Assembly (NCBI GenBank): GCA_963773155.1
Contig: CAVZAB010000005.1
Coordinates: 114,982 to 178,981 of the forward strand
DNA from: CAVZAB01 sp963773155
Lineage (GTDB): Bacteria > Pseudomonadota > Alphaproteobacteria > Rhizobiales > Beijerinckiaceae
Direction: 5' to 3'
DNA length: 64,000 bases
The notes beneath the pieces are model-generated. The model ran no database searches and had not been told where the DNA came from. It was given only the letters and a program-made list of their open reading frames with translations. The position numbers and the translations under genes are program-made. Of the stretch, positions 19,188 to 27,507 are shown piece by piece (within the stretch, counting starts at the first letter, position 1; each line of letters starts with the position of its first letter).

Positions 19188-19236
19188 GCCCCAATCCACG
19201 CCGCCGTTTGACCGCCCCCTGTTCGGAGCCCTTTTG

Positions 19237-20583
19237 ATGAATCCGCCCATCGTCCGATTTGCTCCCTCGCCGACCGGCCGACTGCACATCGGCAATGCCC
19301 GAACGGCTCTCCTCAACTGGCTGGTGTCGAGGCAGCGCGCCGGGCGTTTTGTCCTGCGCTTCGACGATACCGACCTTGCCCGGTCACGCGAGGAATATGT
19401 CGAGGCGATTGCGCGCGACCTAGACTGGCTCGGAATCGCACCCGATATCGTTGCCCGTCAGAGCGAGCGGGCTGTTCTGTATGCCGCCTCTGTCTCCCGC
19501 CTGAAGGAAGCCGGCCGACTTTATCCCGCCTATAAATCCGCCGACGAACTGGATCGACGGCGGCGCCGGCAGATTGCCCGGGGTGCGCCGCCGGTATACG
19601 ACCGAGCGGCACTCCGACTGTCGGCCGCCGAGGTGGCAAACCTCGAGGCCGAGGGGCGTCGCCCGCACTGGCGTTTTCGATTGGACGAAACGACGGTCGA
19701 GTGGGTTGATCTGGTGCGCGGGCCCTCACGGGTCGACTGTGCCTCGCTGTCGGATCCCGTTCTGGTCCGCGAGGACGGGGCCTATCTCTATACGCTGCCT
19801 TCGGTGGTCGACGATATCGAATTGGGAATCAACAAAGTGATCCGGGGCGAGGATCACGTCACCAACACCGGCCCCCAGATTCAGATCTTCCGCGCGCTTG
19901 GCGGTCCGGTGCCGGATTTTGGTCATCACAATCTGCTGACGACGGCCAGCGGCGAGGGCCTGTCGAAGCGCTCGGGGGCGCTGTCGCTGGCGAGCTTGCG
20001 CGAGGCCGGCATTGAATCGCTGGCGGTCGCTGCGCTGGCCGTCCTGACCGGGACCTCGGAATCCCTTCGACCGGTCGCCTCGCTGGAGGAATTGGCCGGC
20101 CTGGTCGATCTGTCGCGGATTTCGCGGCACGCGGCGCGCTTTGACCCGGCCGAACTTGCGGCGCTTAGCGCAAGAACCTTGCATGCGCTGAGTTTCGAAG
20201 CGGTGCAACCGCGCCTTTCGGCCTATCGGCTGCCCCCGGATCGAGCGGCCGCTTTCTGGCAGGCGGTGCGCGGCAATCTCGCCATCTTTGCCGATGTCGG
20301 CTTTTGGGCGGTGGTTGCCTTTGGCGAAATCCAGCCTGTGATCGAAGACGCTGCGTTTGCCGCAGCAGCTGGCGCTGTACTGCCGGCCGAACCGTGGAAC
20401 GAAACAACCTGGGGGGCATGGACTAAGCAAGTGTCCCAACAGACGCAACGCCGCGGTCGGTCGCTGTTCCATCCGCTCCGCCTTGCCTTGACTGGTCGCG
20501 ACAACGGGCCGGAACTGGCCCAATTGCTGCCCCTGATCGGTCGCCTCAAGGCGACGGCCCGACTATCCGGATCTTGCGCTTGA
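19237..20583 (+). CDS. gltX: Glutamyl-tRNA synthetase
   Basis: A class I synthetase charging tRNA-Glu (and in many Alphaproteobacteria also tRNA-Gln, corrected later by GatCAB). The HIGH-type motif is HIGN at residues 17-20 in RFAPSPTGRLHIGNARTA; the KMSKS-type motif is LSKRSGALS near residue 244. About 448 residues, the normal length for the shorter second GltX copy of this group. No zinc-finger insertion is seen. Start is ATG 19237; the frame is open further upstream but that part has no homology. Whether it is the main or the second GltX of the genome cannot be decided from the window. Confidence 0.9.
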   Translation: MNPPIVRFAPSPTGRLHIGNARTALLNWLVSRQRAGRFVLRFDDTDLARSREEYVEAIARDLDWLGIAPDIVARQSERAVLYAASVSRLKEAGRLYPAYKSADELDRRRRRQIARGAPPVYDRAALRLSAAEVANLEAEGRRPHWRFRLDETTVEWVDLVRGPSRVDCASLSDPVLVREDGAYLYTLPSVVDDIELGINKVIRGEDHVTNTGPQIQIFRALGGPVPDFGHHNLLTTASGEGLSKRSGALSLASLREAGIESLAVAALAVLTGTSESLRPVASLEELAGLVDLSRISRHAARFDPAELAALSARTLHALSFEAVQPRLSAYRLPPDRAAAFWQAVRGNLAIFADVGFWAVVAFGEIQPVIEDAAFAAAAGAVLPAEPWNETTWGAWTKQVSQQTQRRGRSLFHPLRLALTGRDNGPELAQLLPLIGRLKATARLSGSCA

Positions 20584-21721
20584 TACCGTCGGGACCGGTT
20601 ACCTCGCGCATCTCCCCCTGATGAGCCCCAATCATCGTGCTACCCGAACCCTCGCTAGCCGATATGCCCGACGAGTCACGGCTCGCCGTCGGGACCTGAG
20701 CGGCGGCGGCCGCCTCGAGTGCGCTTGCATCTTCGCTGGGTATTGGCGCGGGCATTTGCGGCTGGGCCCGGCCCTTCGGCGTCTTCGCCTCGGCCTTGGG
20801 CCTTGGCTCGGGGCGCGGTCGCGACAATTCGTCGGATTTTTGCTGCGTTACCAATATGTCGGATCGCCCCGACGAGGCAAGCCGCTGTTCGGCTTCAGCC
20901 AGCGCCTGCTGCCATGTTTGGCCCGGCGGCTTGCAGCTTGCGGCGGGATCATAGACCTTCTCGAAGCGCAAGGCGTTGGGCAGGGAGGCGTAGGATTCGC
21001 CGTCAATCCCCACTGCATCCTCGATATTGCCGCCCATCGTGTAGGTGAACAAACGGACCTCGGTATTTGGACACAGTGCCCGGCAAAGGTCCTCGAGATC
21101 GACCAGTGAATCGCGCTGGGCCGTGTAACTTACCGGAAAGAAGCCGCCGTCGGCCAATCGTACGCAGACCGCCTTGCCGCCGCCGCGTGAACTCTGGCCG
21201 TCGTCGAGGCCGCCAGCCGGTTCGTCAAGCGGTACCTGCCGCATGGGTGAAACCTCATCGAGGGGCGCGGTGAAGACGGAATTGAGGCCGCGGGGCCGCG
21301 GCGCGACGGTCGCGCAGGCGCTGTTGTAGCGACCGATCATGTCACGCCTTTGCGAATCTGCCGCAGCGGCGCCGGAGCGTTCCAGCTCAGCCTGCAATTG
21401 CGCGAAATTGGCGCGCATTCTCTGAAGTTGCGCCGCAATGGCGCCGCATTGCGGCGGCGGTGGGCTCCCAAAAAACAGGAACTGCCGATTTTCGCAACCG
21501 ACTGACCGGGCATAGGCTTCGGTTCGATCAATTTCGCTATGCTGCCTCTGCGCTGCTTGCTCAAGCTGGAGTGGTCGGCCGCCCCCGAGCCGCGCGATCT
21601 GTGCTTGCATCCGGGCACATTCCTCGGTCTGCGCCAAAGCCGCTGAAGGCAAAGCGAACGCAAACAGCACGGCACCGGCGCGGGCCCAGCGCAGCACGCC
21701 TCTTGTCACAAGCTTACCCAT
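20546..21721 (-). CDS. DUF2865 domain-containing exported protein
   Basis: A 391-residue protein with a Sec signal peptide (AGAVLFAFALPSAALAQ) and the DUF2865 region: CARMQAQIARLGG, VCVRLADGGFFPVSY and CRALCPNTEVRLFTYTMGG, followed by GESYASLPNALRFEK. The C-terminus is a Pro/Lys-rich tail. DUF2865 proteins are frequent in Hyphomicrobiales and relatives; conserved cysteines suggest a disulfide-bonded periplasmic fold. Role unknown. The start was set at ATG 21721 because the signal peptide begins there. Its 3' end overlaps the end of gltX by 38 bases (convergent). Confidence 0.82.
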   Translation of the reverse strand: MGKLVTRGVLRWARAGAVLFAFALPSAALAQTEECARMQAQIARLGGGRPLQLEQAAQRQHSEIDRTEAYARSVGCENRQFLFFGSPPPPQCGAIAAQLQRMRANFAQLQAELERSGAAAADSQRRDMIGRYNSACATVAPRPRGLNSVFTAPLDEVSPMRQVPLDEPAGGLDDGQSSRGGGKAVCVRLADGGFFPVSYTAQRDSLVDLEDLCRALCPNTEVRLFTYTMGGNIEDAVGIDGESYASLPNALRFEKVYDPAASCKPPGQTWQQALAEAEQRLASSGRSDILVTQQKSDELSRPRPEPRPKAEAKTPKGRAQPQMPAPIPSEDASALEAAAAAQVPTASRDSSGISASEGSGSTMIGAHQGEMREVTGPDGIKRKIRIVGPSP

Positions 21722-22007
21722 AAGAGTCCATCCGGCCGGTCCGGCAATTGTGCGGCACGGCGCGCGCCCCCTCATGTCGACTACCCAAACCCGCCCACAC
21801 TGGCCGCACTTGCGTCACCCGGCCAACCGCCGTCCCGGGGCACGGACCTTTGTCAAAATAGGACTTGCTGGGGCATTTGTCATCCGGCACGCACGCTGGA
21901 CCGGTGCATTGCTCGGCCTGCCCATCTGACACAAGTGGGACAATTCAATTTCGAACGTGCCAATCCTGCCTTCGGGCGGTTGGCAAGCCATGCCCGCTTG
22001 CCGCCGG

Positions 22008-22157
22008 TCAGCCCTGGCTGAAAACCGGGGCCGGGGTCGGGCGAGGCGGTTCGCCGGCCTTTGGCGAACCGATGAGGAGTCCGCCGAGCAGGAGGCCTGC
22101 GAGCAATGGTATGAGCACCCGGGGAAGCGGTGCTGTTTCTACGCGAACGCTGAACAT
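22008..22157 (-). CDS. Possible small membrane-anchored peptide (49 aa)
   Basis: A short frame giving MFSVRVETAPLPRVLIPL, then a hydrophobic leucine/glycine-rich helix, then a Pro-rich tail (EPPRPTPAPVFSQG) before TGA. The layout (charged start, one membrane helix, proline tail) is that of a small inner-membrane or exported protein. No strong ribosome binding site is seen and no family is recognised. It lies about 290 bases upstream of the DUF2865 gene, on the same strand. Confidence 0.4.
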   Translation of the reverse strand: MFSVRVETAPLPRVLIPLLAGLLLGGLLIGSPKAGEPPRPTPAPVFSQG

Positions 22158-22491
22158 GACCCGAACCTGTTTGAACACCTGGCAGCATCATCACCGCTGC
22201 TGGTGAAGATAGCCTTAACCACGGACACCGGATTGTCGGCAATGCCCCAAAATAAGGGGGCACAACGCCCGCTTGGCGCGGCCGGCTGATCTTGACGACA
22301 GCAGTCATTCCGCGCATGGTCCGATGATGATCGCGATTGCCCCTTCGGCCCCCTCGGGCGGGCTCTGATAATATTTGTAGCTAGCAGACAGCTGGCTGGC
22401 GCGATTTATTCCCTGATCCGATCAAGGTATGTACGCCCCCGGCCAGATGGCAGGACAGGGCTTTAGCGCTATTCGATCTACTGGGTGCTCG
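22158..22491. other. Intergenic region upstream of cysS
   Basis: No gene supported. It contains the cysS promoter region. I looked for a T-box or S-box type leader ahead of cysS and saw no convincing conserved core or terminator. Confidence 0.4.
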
Positions 22492-23901
22492 ATGCATTCG
22501 AAGCTGAGAATCTACAACACGCTGACGCGGCAAAAGACGGCTTTTACGCCGCTCGATCCGAATCGGGTCGGGATGTATGCTTGCGGCCCGACCGTCTACG
22601 ATCAGCTGCACATCGGCAACGGCCGGATGCTGGTCGTCTTTGACCTGGTGTTTCGCGTACTCCGCCAGCTGTTCGGCTCGGAGCATGTCATTTACGTCCG
22701 CAACATCACTGATGTCGACGACAAGATTAACGCAAGGGCGGCGGAGCGGGGGATCGAAATCGGCGTCCTAACCGAGGCAATGATCAAGATTTTTCATCAG
22801 GATGCCGCAGCACTTGGATGTTTGACACCAACGATCGAGCCGCGCGCGACCGGCCATATCGCCGAGATGATCCTGCTGATTGGCCGGCTGATCGAAAGTG
22901 GCCATGCCTATGTCGCGGAAGGGCATGTACTGTTCGATGTCCCCTCTATGGCCAGCTATGGCCGGCTGTCGCACCGTTCGCTCGATGAATTGCTCGCCGG
23001 CGCACGGATCGAAATAGCCCCCTACAAGCGTGATCCGATGGATTTTGTTTTGTGGAAGCCGGCGGAGCCGGCGGCGCCTGGCTGGGCCAGCCCCTGGGGG
23101 CGGGGTAGGCCGGGTTGGCATATCGAATGTTCGGCGATGAGCTGGAAACATCTGGGCGAGGTCTTCGATCTGCACGGCGGTGGCATCGACTTGTTGTTTC
23201 CGCATCATGAGAACGAGCGCGCCCAGACCTGTTGTGCCTTTGGCCATTCGGAGATGGCCAATATCTGGCTGCACAATGGCCATTTGCAGGTTGAGGGTGA
23301 GAAAATGTCGAAAAGCCTCGGCAATTTTCTGACGATTTCCGAATTGTGGTCGAGCGAAGCTTTTGGCGGTCGCCGCTGGGACGGGGCGGTCTTGCGGCTG
23401 GCCATTCTGCGCAGCCACTATCGTCAACCGATGGATTTCACGGTGCGGGCGCTCGAGGAGGCCGAGCGTACCCTGCAGGGCTGGGCCCAGCTCGCGACGG
23501 CGGAGCCCGCGACCGGCCCGGTTCCCGCCGGCGTGTTGGCGGCGTTGTGCGACGATTTCAACACGCCGCTCGCGATAGCCGAGATGCACAGGGTGGCCCT
23601 CGCCGCCCGTCAGGCCGATATTGGGGCAGCTAGCGGTCTGTCCGCCGCGGCGGGCTTACTCGGCATCGACCTGCTGCGGCTCCAAAAGGACTTCGCGGCA
23701 CGCCGCGGCGCTCGACAGGGCGAGCCAGCGACCGTGGCAGCGATCGGCCGGCTGGTCGAGGCCCGCAATGCCGCTCGGCTCGCCAGAAACTGGGACGAAT
23801 CGGACCGGATTCGGGCCGAACTGTCGGCAATGGGGGTGCTCGTCAAGGATCGGCCAGACGGCACCACACAATGGGAATTCACCGGGCAAGCTCGGCACTA
23901 A
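22492..23901 (+). CDS. cysS: Cysteinyl-tRNA synthetase
   Basis: A class I synthetase charging tRNA-Cys. It has GMYACGPTVYDQLHIGNGR with the zinc-binding Cys at residue 31 and HIGN at 40-43, the zinc-site block GWHIECSAMS, HGGGIDLLFPHHENERAQ, and the KMSKS loop in EGEKMSKSLGNFLTI. About 469 residues, normal. The ATG at 22492 (product MHSKLRIYNT) was chosen because homology begins there; an upstream ATG at 22429 is in frame but adds unlikely sequence. cimA follows after 39 bases. Confidence 0.93.
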   Translation: MHSKLRIYNTLTRQKTAFTPLDPNRVGMYACGPTVYDQLHIGNGRMLVVFDLVFRVLRQLFGSEHVIYVRNITDVDDKINARAAERGIEIGVLTEAMIKIFHQDAAALGCLTPTIEPRATGHIAEMILLIGRLIESGHAYVAEGHVLFDVPSMASYGRLSHRSLDELLAGARIEIAPYKRDPMDFVLWKPAEPAAPGWASPWGRGRPGWHIECSAMSWKHLGEVFDLHGGGIDLLFPHHENERAQTCCAFGHSEMANIWLHNGHLQVEGEKMSKSLGNFLTISELWSSEAFGGRRWDGAVLRLAILRSHYRQPMDFTVRALEEAERTLQGWAQLATAEPATGPVPAGVLAALCDDFNTPLAIAEMHRVALAARQADIGAASGLSAAAGLLGIDLLRLQKDFAARRGARQGEPATVAAIGRLVEARNAARLARNWDESDRIRAELSAMGVLVKDRPDGTTQWEFTGQARH

Positions 23902-23940
23902 TGGCCGTGCAGGGCGACAGCTATCGGGTTGCGAGGTTAG

Positions 23941-25548
23941 ATGAGGGAACGGCTCTATCTCTTTGATACGACTCTGCGCGACGGCGCGCAGACGACCGAT
24001 GTCGATTTCTCGCTCAACGACAAACGACGGATCGCCCGCATGCTCGATGGCTTGGGCATCGACTATATTGAGGGTGGCTATCCCGGCGCCAATCCGATGG
24101 ATACGGAATTCTTCCGTACGCGGCCGATCGAACGGGCCCGCTTCACCGCCTTTGGCATGACCAAGCGGGCCGGGCGCTCGGCCGCCAACGACCCCGGCCT
24201 CCAGGCACTTCTTGCGACCGCGGCGGATGCCATTTGTCTGGTGGCCAAAAGCTGGGACTACCATGTCCACATCGCTCTCGGCGCGACGCTGGAGGAGAAC
24301 CTCGAGGGCATTGCGGTGTCGGTTCAGGCGGCGCGCGGGCACGGACGGGAGGCGATCGTTGACTGCGAGCATTTCTTTGATGGCTATAAGGCCAATCCCG
24401 CCTATGCCATGGCCTGCGCCCGGACCGCCTTCGAGGCGGGGGCGCGCTGGATTGTGCTGTGTGACACGAATGGCGGCACCTTGCCGCATGAAATCGAACG
24501 GATCATCGGCAATGTGGTGCGGGACATTCCAGGTGAGCGACTGGGCATCCACACCCATGACGATACCGGCCAGGCCGTCGCCAATTCTCTGGCCGCCGTG
24601 CGGGCCGGAGTCCGGCAGATCCAGGGTACGATCAACGGTCTTGGTGAGCGCTGTGGCAATGCCAATCTGGTGACCCTGATTGCGACCCTGCTGCTCAAGA
24701 GCGAATTTGCCGAACGCTTTTCGACCGGAATCGGGCCCGAGCAATTGGCCGGCCTGACCAAGCTCAGCCACACACTCGACGAGCTTCTCAATCGCGCTCC
24801 CAATCGGCACGCGCCCTACGTCGGGCAAAGCGCCTTTGCGACCAAGGCCGGCATTCATGCCTCCGCCGTCCTAAAGGATCCGCGCACCTACGAGCATGTT
24901 GCGCCGGACTTGATTGGCAATCGCCGTCGGGTCCTGGTGTCCGACCAGGCGGGTAGATCCAATATTCTAGCCGAGCTCCAGCGGCTAGGCATCGACATCG
25001 GCCGTGACGATCCGCGCATTCTGCGCCTTCTCGACGAGGTCAAGGATAAGGAGGCGCTCGGTTATGCGTTCGAAGGGGCCGATGCATCCTTCGAACTGGT
25101 TGCCCGCAGGATCATGGGAGAGGTGCCGGAGTATTTCGCGGTCGAACGATTTAATGTCAACACCGAGCGTCGGCACAATGCCAGGGGCGACCTGACCACG
25201 GTTTCCGAAGCGATCGTTAAGGTTTGCGTCGACGGTGAAATGTTGATTTCGGCCGCCGAAGGCAATGGCCCAGTCAATGCGCTCGACCTGGCGTTGCGCA
25301 AGGATCTCGGCAAATATCAGAAGTATATCGAGGATCTTGAGCTTTTGGACTATCGGGTCCGGGTGTTCCAAGGCGGCACCGATGCGGTCACCCGGGTGTT
25401 AATCGAATTCGGCGACGCGGCGGGTAACCGCTGGTCGACGGTCGGCGTGTCGGCCAACATCATTGACGCCTCGTTCCAGGCCCTAGTCGATGCGATCACC
25501 TACAAGCTTCTCAAGGCGCAGGCTGCTCCCTTCACAAGCCGGGGTTGA
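23941..25548 (+). CDS. cimA: Citramalate synthase
   Basis: It condenses acetyl-CoA and pyruvate to (R)-citramalate, the threonine-independent entry to isoleucine synthesis. The DRE-TIM/HMGL-like barrel begins LYLFDTTLRDGAQTTDVDFS, with the metal-binding HTHDDTGQAVANSLAAV block and GTINGLGERCGNANL. The C-terminal LeuA-type allosteric domain (about 405-525) contains TVSEAIVKVCVDGEMLISAA. 535 residues is typical for CimA and longer than homocitrate synthase. The substrate split between citramalate and isopropylmalate synthase rests on overall pattern; I am fairly confident of CimA. The 3' end overlaps the LOG gene by 17 bases. Confidence 0.88.
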   Translation: MRERLYLFDTTLRDGAQTTDVDFSLNDKRRIARMLDGLGIDYIEGGYPGANPMDTEFFRTRPIERARFTAFGMTKRAGRSAANDPGLQALLATAADAICLVAKSWDYHVHIALGATLEENLEGIAVSVQAARGHGREAIVDCEHFFDGYKANPAYAMACARTAFEAGARWIVLCDTNGGTLPHEIERIIGNVVRDIPGERLGIHTHDDTGQAVANSLAAVRAGVRQIQGTINGLGERCGNANLVTLIATLLLKSEFAERFSTGIGPEQLAGLTKLSHTLDELLNRAPNRHAPYVGQSAFATKAGIHASAVLKDPRTYEHVAPDLIGNRRRVLVSDQAGRSNILAELQRLGIDIGRDDPRILRLLDEVKDKEALGYAFEGADASFELVARRIMGEVPEYFAVERFNVNTERRHNARGDLTTVSEAIVKVCVDGEMLISAAEGNGPVNALDLALRKDLGKYQKYIEDLELLDYRVRVFQGGTDAVTRVLIEFGDAAGNRWSTVGVSANIIDASFQALVDAITYKLLKAQAAPFTSRG

Positions 25549-26131
25549 GCGGCGCCGCCGCGATCCCCTCCCGTTCGGCGCGGACGGCCGCGAGGTGGAG
25601 CATAGGCACCGCATCCTCGATCTTTTCGCAGACGAGATAGCGGATCTCGAATTGCGGCCGGATGAAGCCCAAATCGCGCATATGGGCAAACAGGGTGAGA
25701 AGCGGTCGCCAGAATCCATCGATATCGGCAAGGAGAACCGGCTTTCTGTGCCGCTCCAATTGGACCCAGGTCAATTGCTCGACCAGTTCCTCGAGCGTTC
25801 CGACCCCGCCCGGCAGCGCCACGAAGGCGTCGGCCCGTTCGAACATCAACCTCTTGCGGGTGTGCATGTCATTGACGATGATCATCTCTTGGGCGTCGCG
25901 CAACAGCGATTCTCTGTCCTTTAAAAACTCTGGGATGATGCCGGTCACGCGGCCGCCATGGTCGAGCACGGCGCGCGCCACTATCCCCATCAGGCCGGAA
26001 CGGCCGCCGCCATAGACCAAACCTATGCCATTCTCGGCCATAACCTGACCGAGCCGGCGCCCGGCATCGGCAAAGGCCGGACTGGAGCCGCTGCTGGAAC
26101 CGCAATAGACGCAAATGTTGCGAATTGTCAT
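25532..26131 (-). CDS. LOG family protein (TIGR00730)
   Basis: A lysine-decarboxylase-like fold protein, probably a nucleotide 5'-monophosphate phosphoribohydrolase of the cytokinin-activating LOG group. Motifs: CVYCGSSSG, GLVYGGGRSGLMG, and ALPGGVGTLEELVEQLTW with the PGGxGTxxE signature. 199 residues from ATG 26131; an ATG at 26167 is in frame, but similarity begins at MTIRNICVYCG. The older name lysine decarboxylase is misleading. Convergent with cimA. Confidence 0.87.
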   Translation of the reverse strand: MTIRNICVYCGSSSGSSPAFADAGRRLGQVMAENGIGLVYGGGRSGLMGIVARAVLDHGGRVTGIIPEFLKDRESLLRDAQEMIIVNDMHTRKRLMFERADAFVALPGGVGTLEELVEQLTWVQLERHRKPVLLADIDGFWRPLLTLFAHMRDLGFIRPQFEIRYLVCEKIEDAVPMLHLAAVRAEREGIAAAPLNPGL

Positions 26132-26260
26132 GGCTGAGCTTGTCGCGCTGCAAAAGCCCATGGTCAAGCCATTCGCAAGAGGCCAACCCTATGCCGCTTG
26201 TGTCGGTTGTGGCGCTGGCCGCCGCTTGGCGCTAGATTGACGAATTTGGAGGATAAGAAT

Positions 26261-27409
26261 TTGGGTCTATCCACTCTCGCGGTCTGGATCGCGGTAGCGC
26301 TGGTAGCGGGTGCGGCAGCCCTAGTCGCCTGGCGTTCCGCACCGCCCGGAGCCGGGCCGCCGCCGCCGAGCACCATCGTCCAGCCGGCCATCCCGGCCAA
26401 TCCGCCGCCGGCAAGAAACCCGGAAATTGCCGCCGTTCCGACGCCCGCCGCGCCGCCGGCAGCGGCTCCCCCTCCCGCTCCAGCCCCCACACCGGTCGCT
26501 CCGCCATTGCCGCAATTCGACGTTGTCAGGGTCGGGCCGCAAGGCGACGCCGTTGTCGCCGGCCGGGCCGTGCCGGATGCCAAGGTCGATTTGCTCGATC
26601 GTGGCCAGGCAATCGACGGCGCGACCGCCGACCGGGCTGGTCAATTTGCCATCCTGCCCAAGACCCTCGCCCCGGGCGACCATATACTGTCGCTGCGGAT
26701 GACCCCGAAAGGCGGCTCCGGAGTCAACTCAATCCAAAACGTCGTGGTCGTGGTCCCAGAATCGCGCAAAGACGAGGTATTGGTCGCGCTGGCCCAGCCG
26801 GGCGAGCCGACCCGGATACTGTCGGATGCACCGAAGGCCGTGCCAGACTTGTCGGCGCCGACCCCGTCCACCGCCGAACTCACCATCCGCTTGGTGGAGG
26901 CTGAGGCGCAGGGTAAATTCTTTGCTAGTGGAACCGCCTCCCCCGGCGCCAAGATCCTGCTCTACCTCAATAATGCCTTCGTAGCCGCTGTCACGGCGGG
27001 CCCGGATTCGGGCTGGTCGCTGAAGATCGAGAAGGGGATGAAGCCCGGCCAATATCTGGTCCGTGCCGATTCCGTTGACGCGACCGGCAAGGTGATAGCG
27101 CGCGCTGAGGCGCCGTTTGCCTATCCCGTCGCCGACCTCGCTGGCGCCCAAATCCACCCACCTCCTGAGCCACCGGCGATCGGGCCGGCCCTCTCGCCCG
27201 CCGTCAAGGCGACGGCCGATGCGGTGGTCAAGGAATTGGGCACGGCTGTCGTCGAACGCGGCGACAGCCTGTGGCGCATCAGCCGGAAGATCTATGGTCG
27301 CGGCACGCGATATACACAGATCTATCAGGCCAACGTCGCCCAGATTCGAAACCCGAAACTGATCTATCCCGGCCAAATATTCGTCGTGCCCAATTCGACA
27401 CCGAATTGA
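26261..27409 (+). CDS. LysM-domain membrane-anchored protein
   Basis: A 382-residue protein with an N-terminal membrane helix (LAVWIAVALVAGAAALVAW), a long Pro/Ala-rich linker (about 30-90), two beta-rich modules, and a C-terminal LysM domain (VVERGDSLWRISRKIYGRG...YPGQIFVVP) that binds peptidoglycan. It is probably inner-membrane anchored with the LysM in the periplasm. The start is TTG at 26261, chosen because GGAGGA (26248-26253) lies 7 bases upstream; the frame extends further up without signs of coding. It precedes the Atm1-type exporter by about 100 bases. The domain is sure, the role inferred. Confidence 0.8.
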   Translation: MGLSTLAVWIAVALVAGAAALVAWRSAPPGAGPPPPSTIVQPAIPANPPPARNPEIAAVPTPAAPPAAAPPPAPAPTPVAPPLPQFDVVRVGPQGDAVVAGRAVPDAKVDLLDRGQAIDGATADRAGQFAILPKTLAPGDHILSLRMTPKGGSGVNSIQNVVVVVPESRKDEVLVALAQPGEPTRILSDAPKAVPDLSAPTPSTAELTIRLVEAEAQGKFFASGTASPGAKILLYLNNAFVAAVTAGPDSGWSLKIEKGMKPGQYLVRADSVDATGKVIARAEAPFAYPVADLAGAQIHPPPEPPAIGPALSPAVKATADAVVKELGTAVVERGDSLWRISRKIYGRGTRYTQIYQANVAQIRNPKLIYPGQIFVVPNSTPN

Positions 27410-27507
27410 CGCTACCGCGCGTCAAGCGTGTATAGCAGATGTCGATGCCAATTGGCCGGCCGCGGCCTATATAGGCAGGGTTCGAAAAATGTGTTCGGCT
27501 TAGTTCA

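Noticed and set aside
22158..22491. Riboswitch or T-box leader before cysS
   Set aside because: No conserved core or terminator/antiterminator pair could be traced.
25532..26131. Lysine decarboxylase
   Set aside because: The PGGxGTxxE signature is that of LOG phosphoribohydrolases; true lysine decarboxylases are much larger PLP enzymes.
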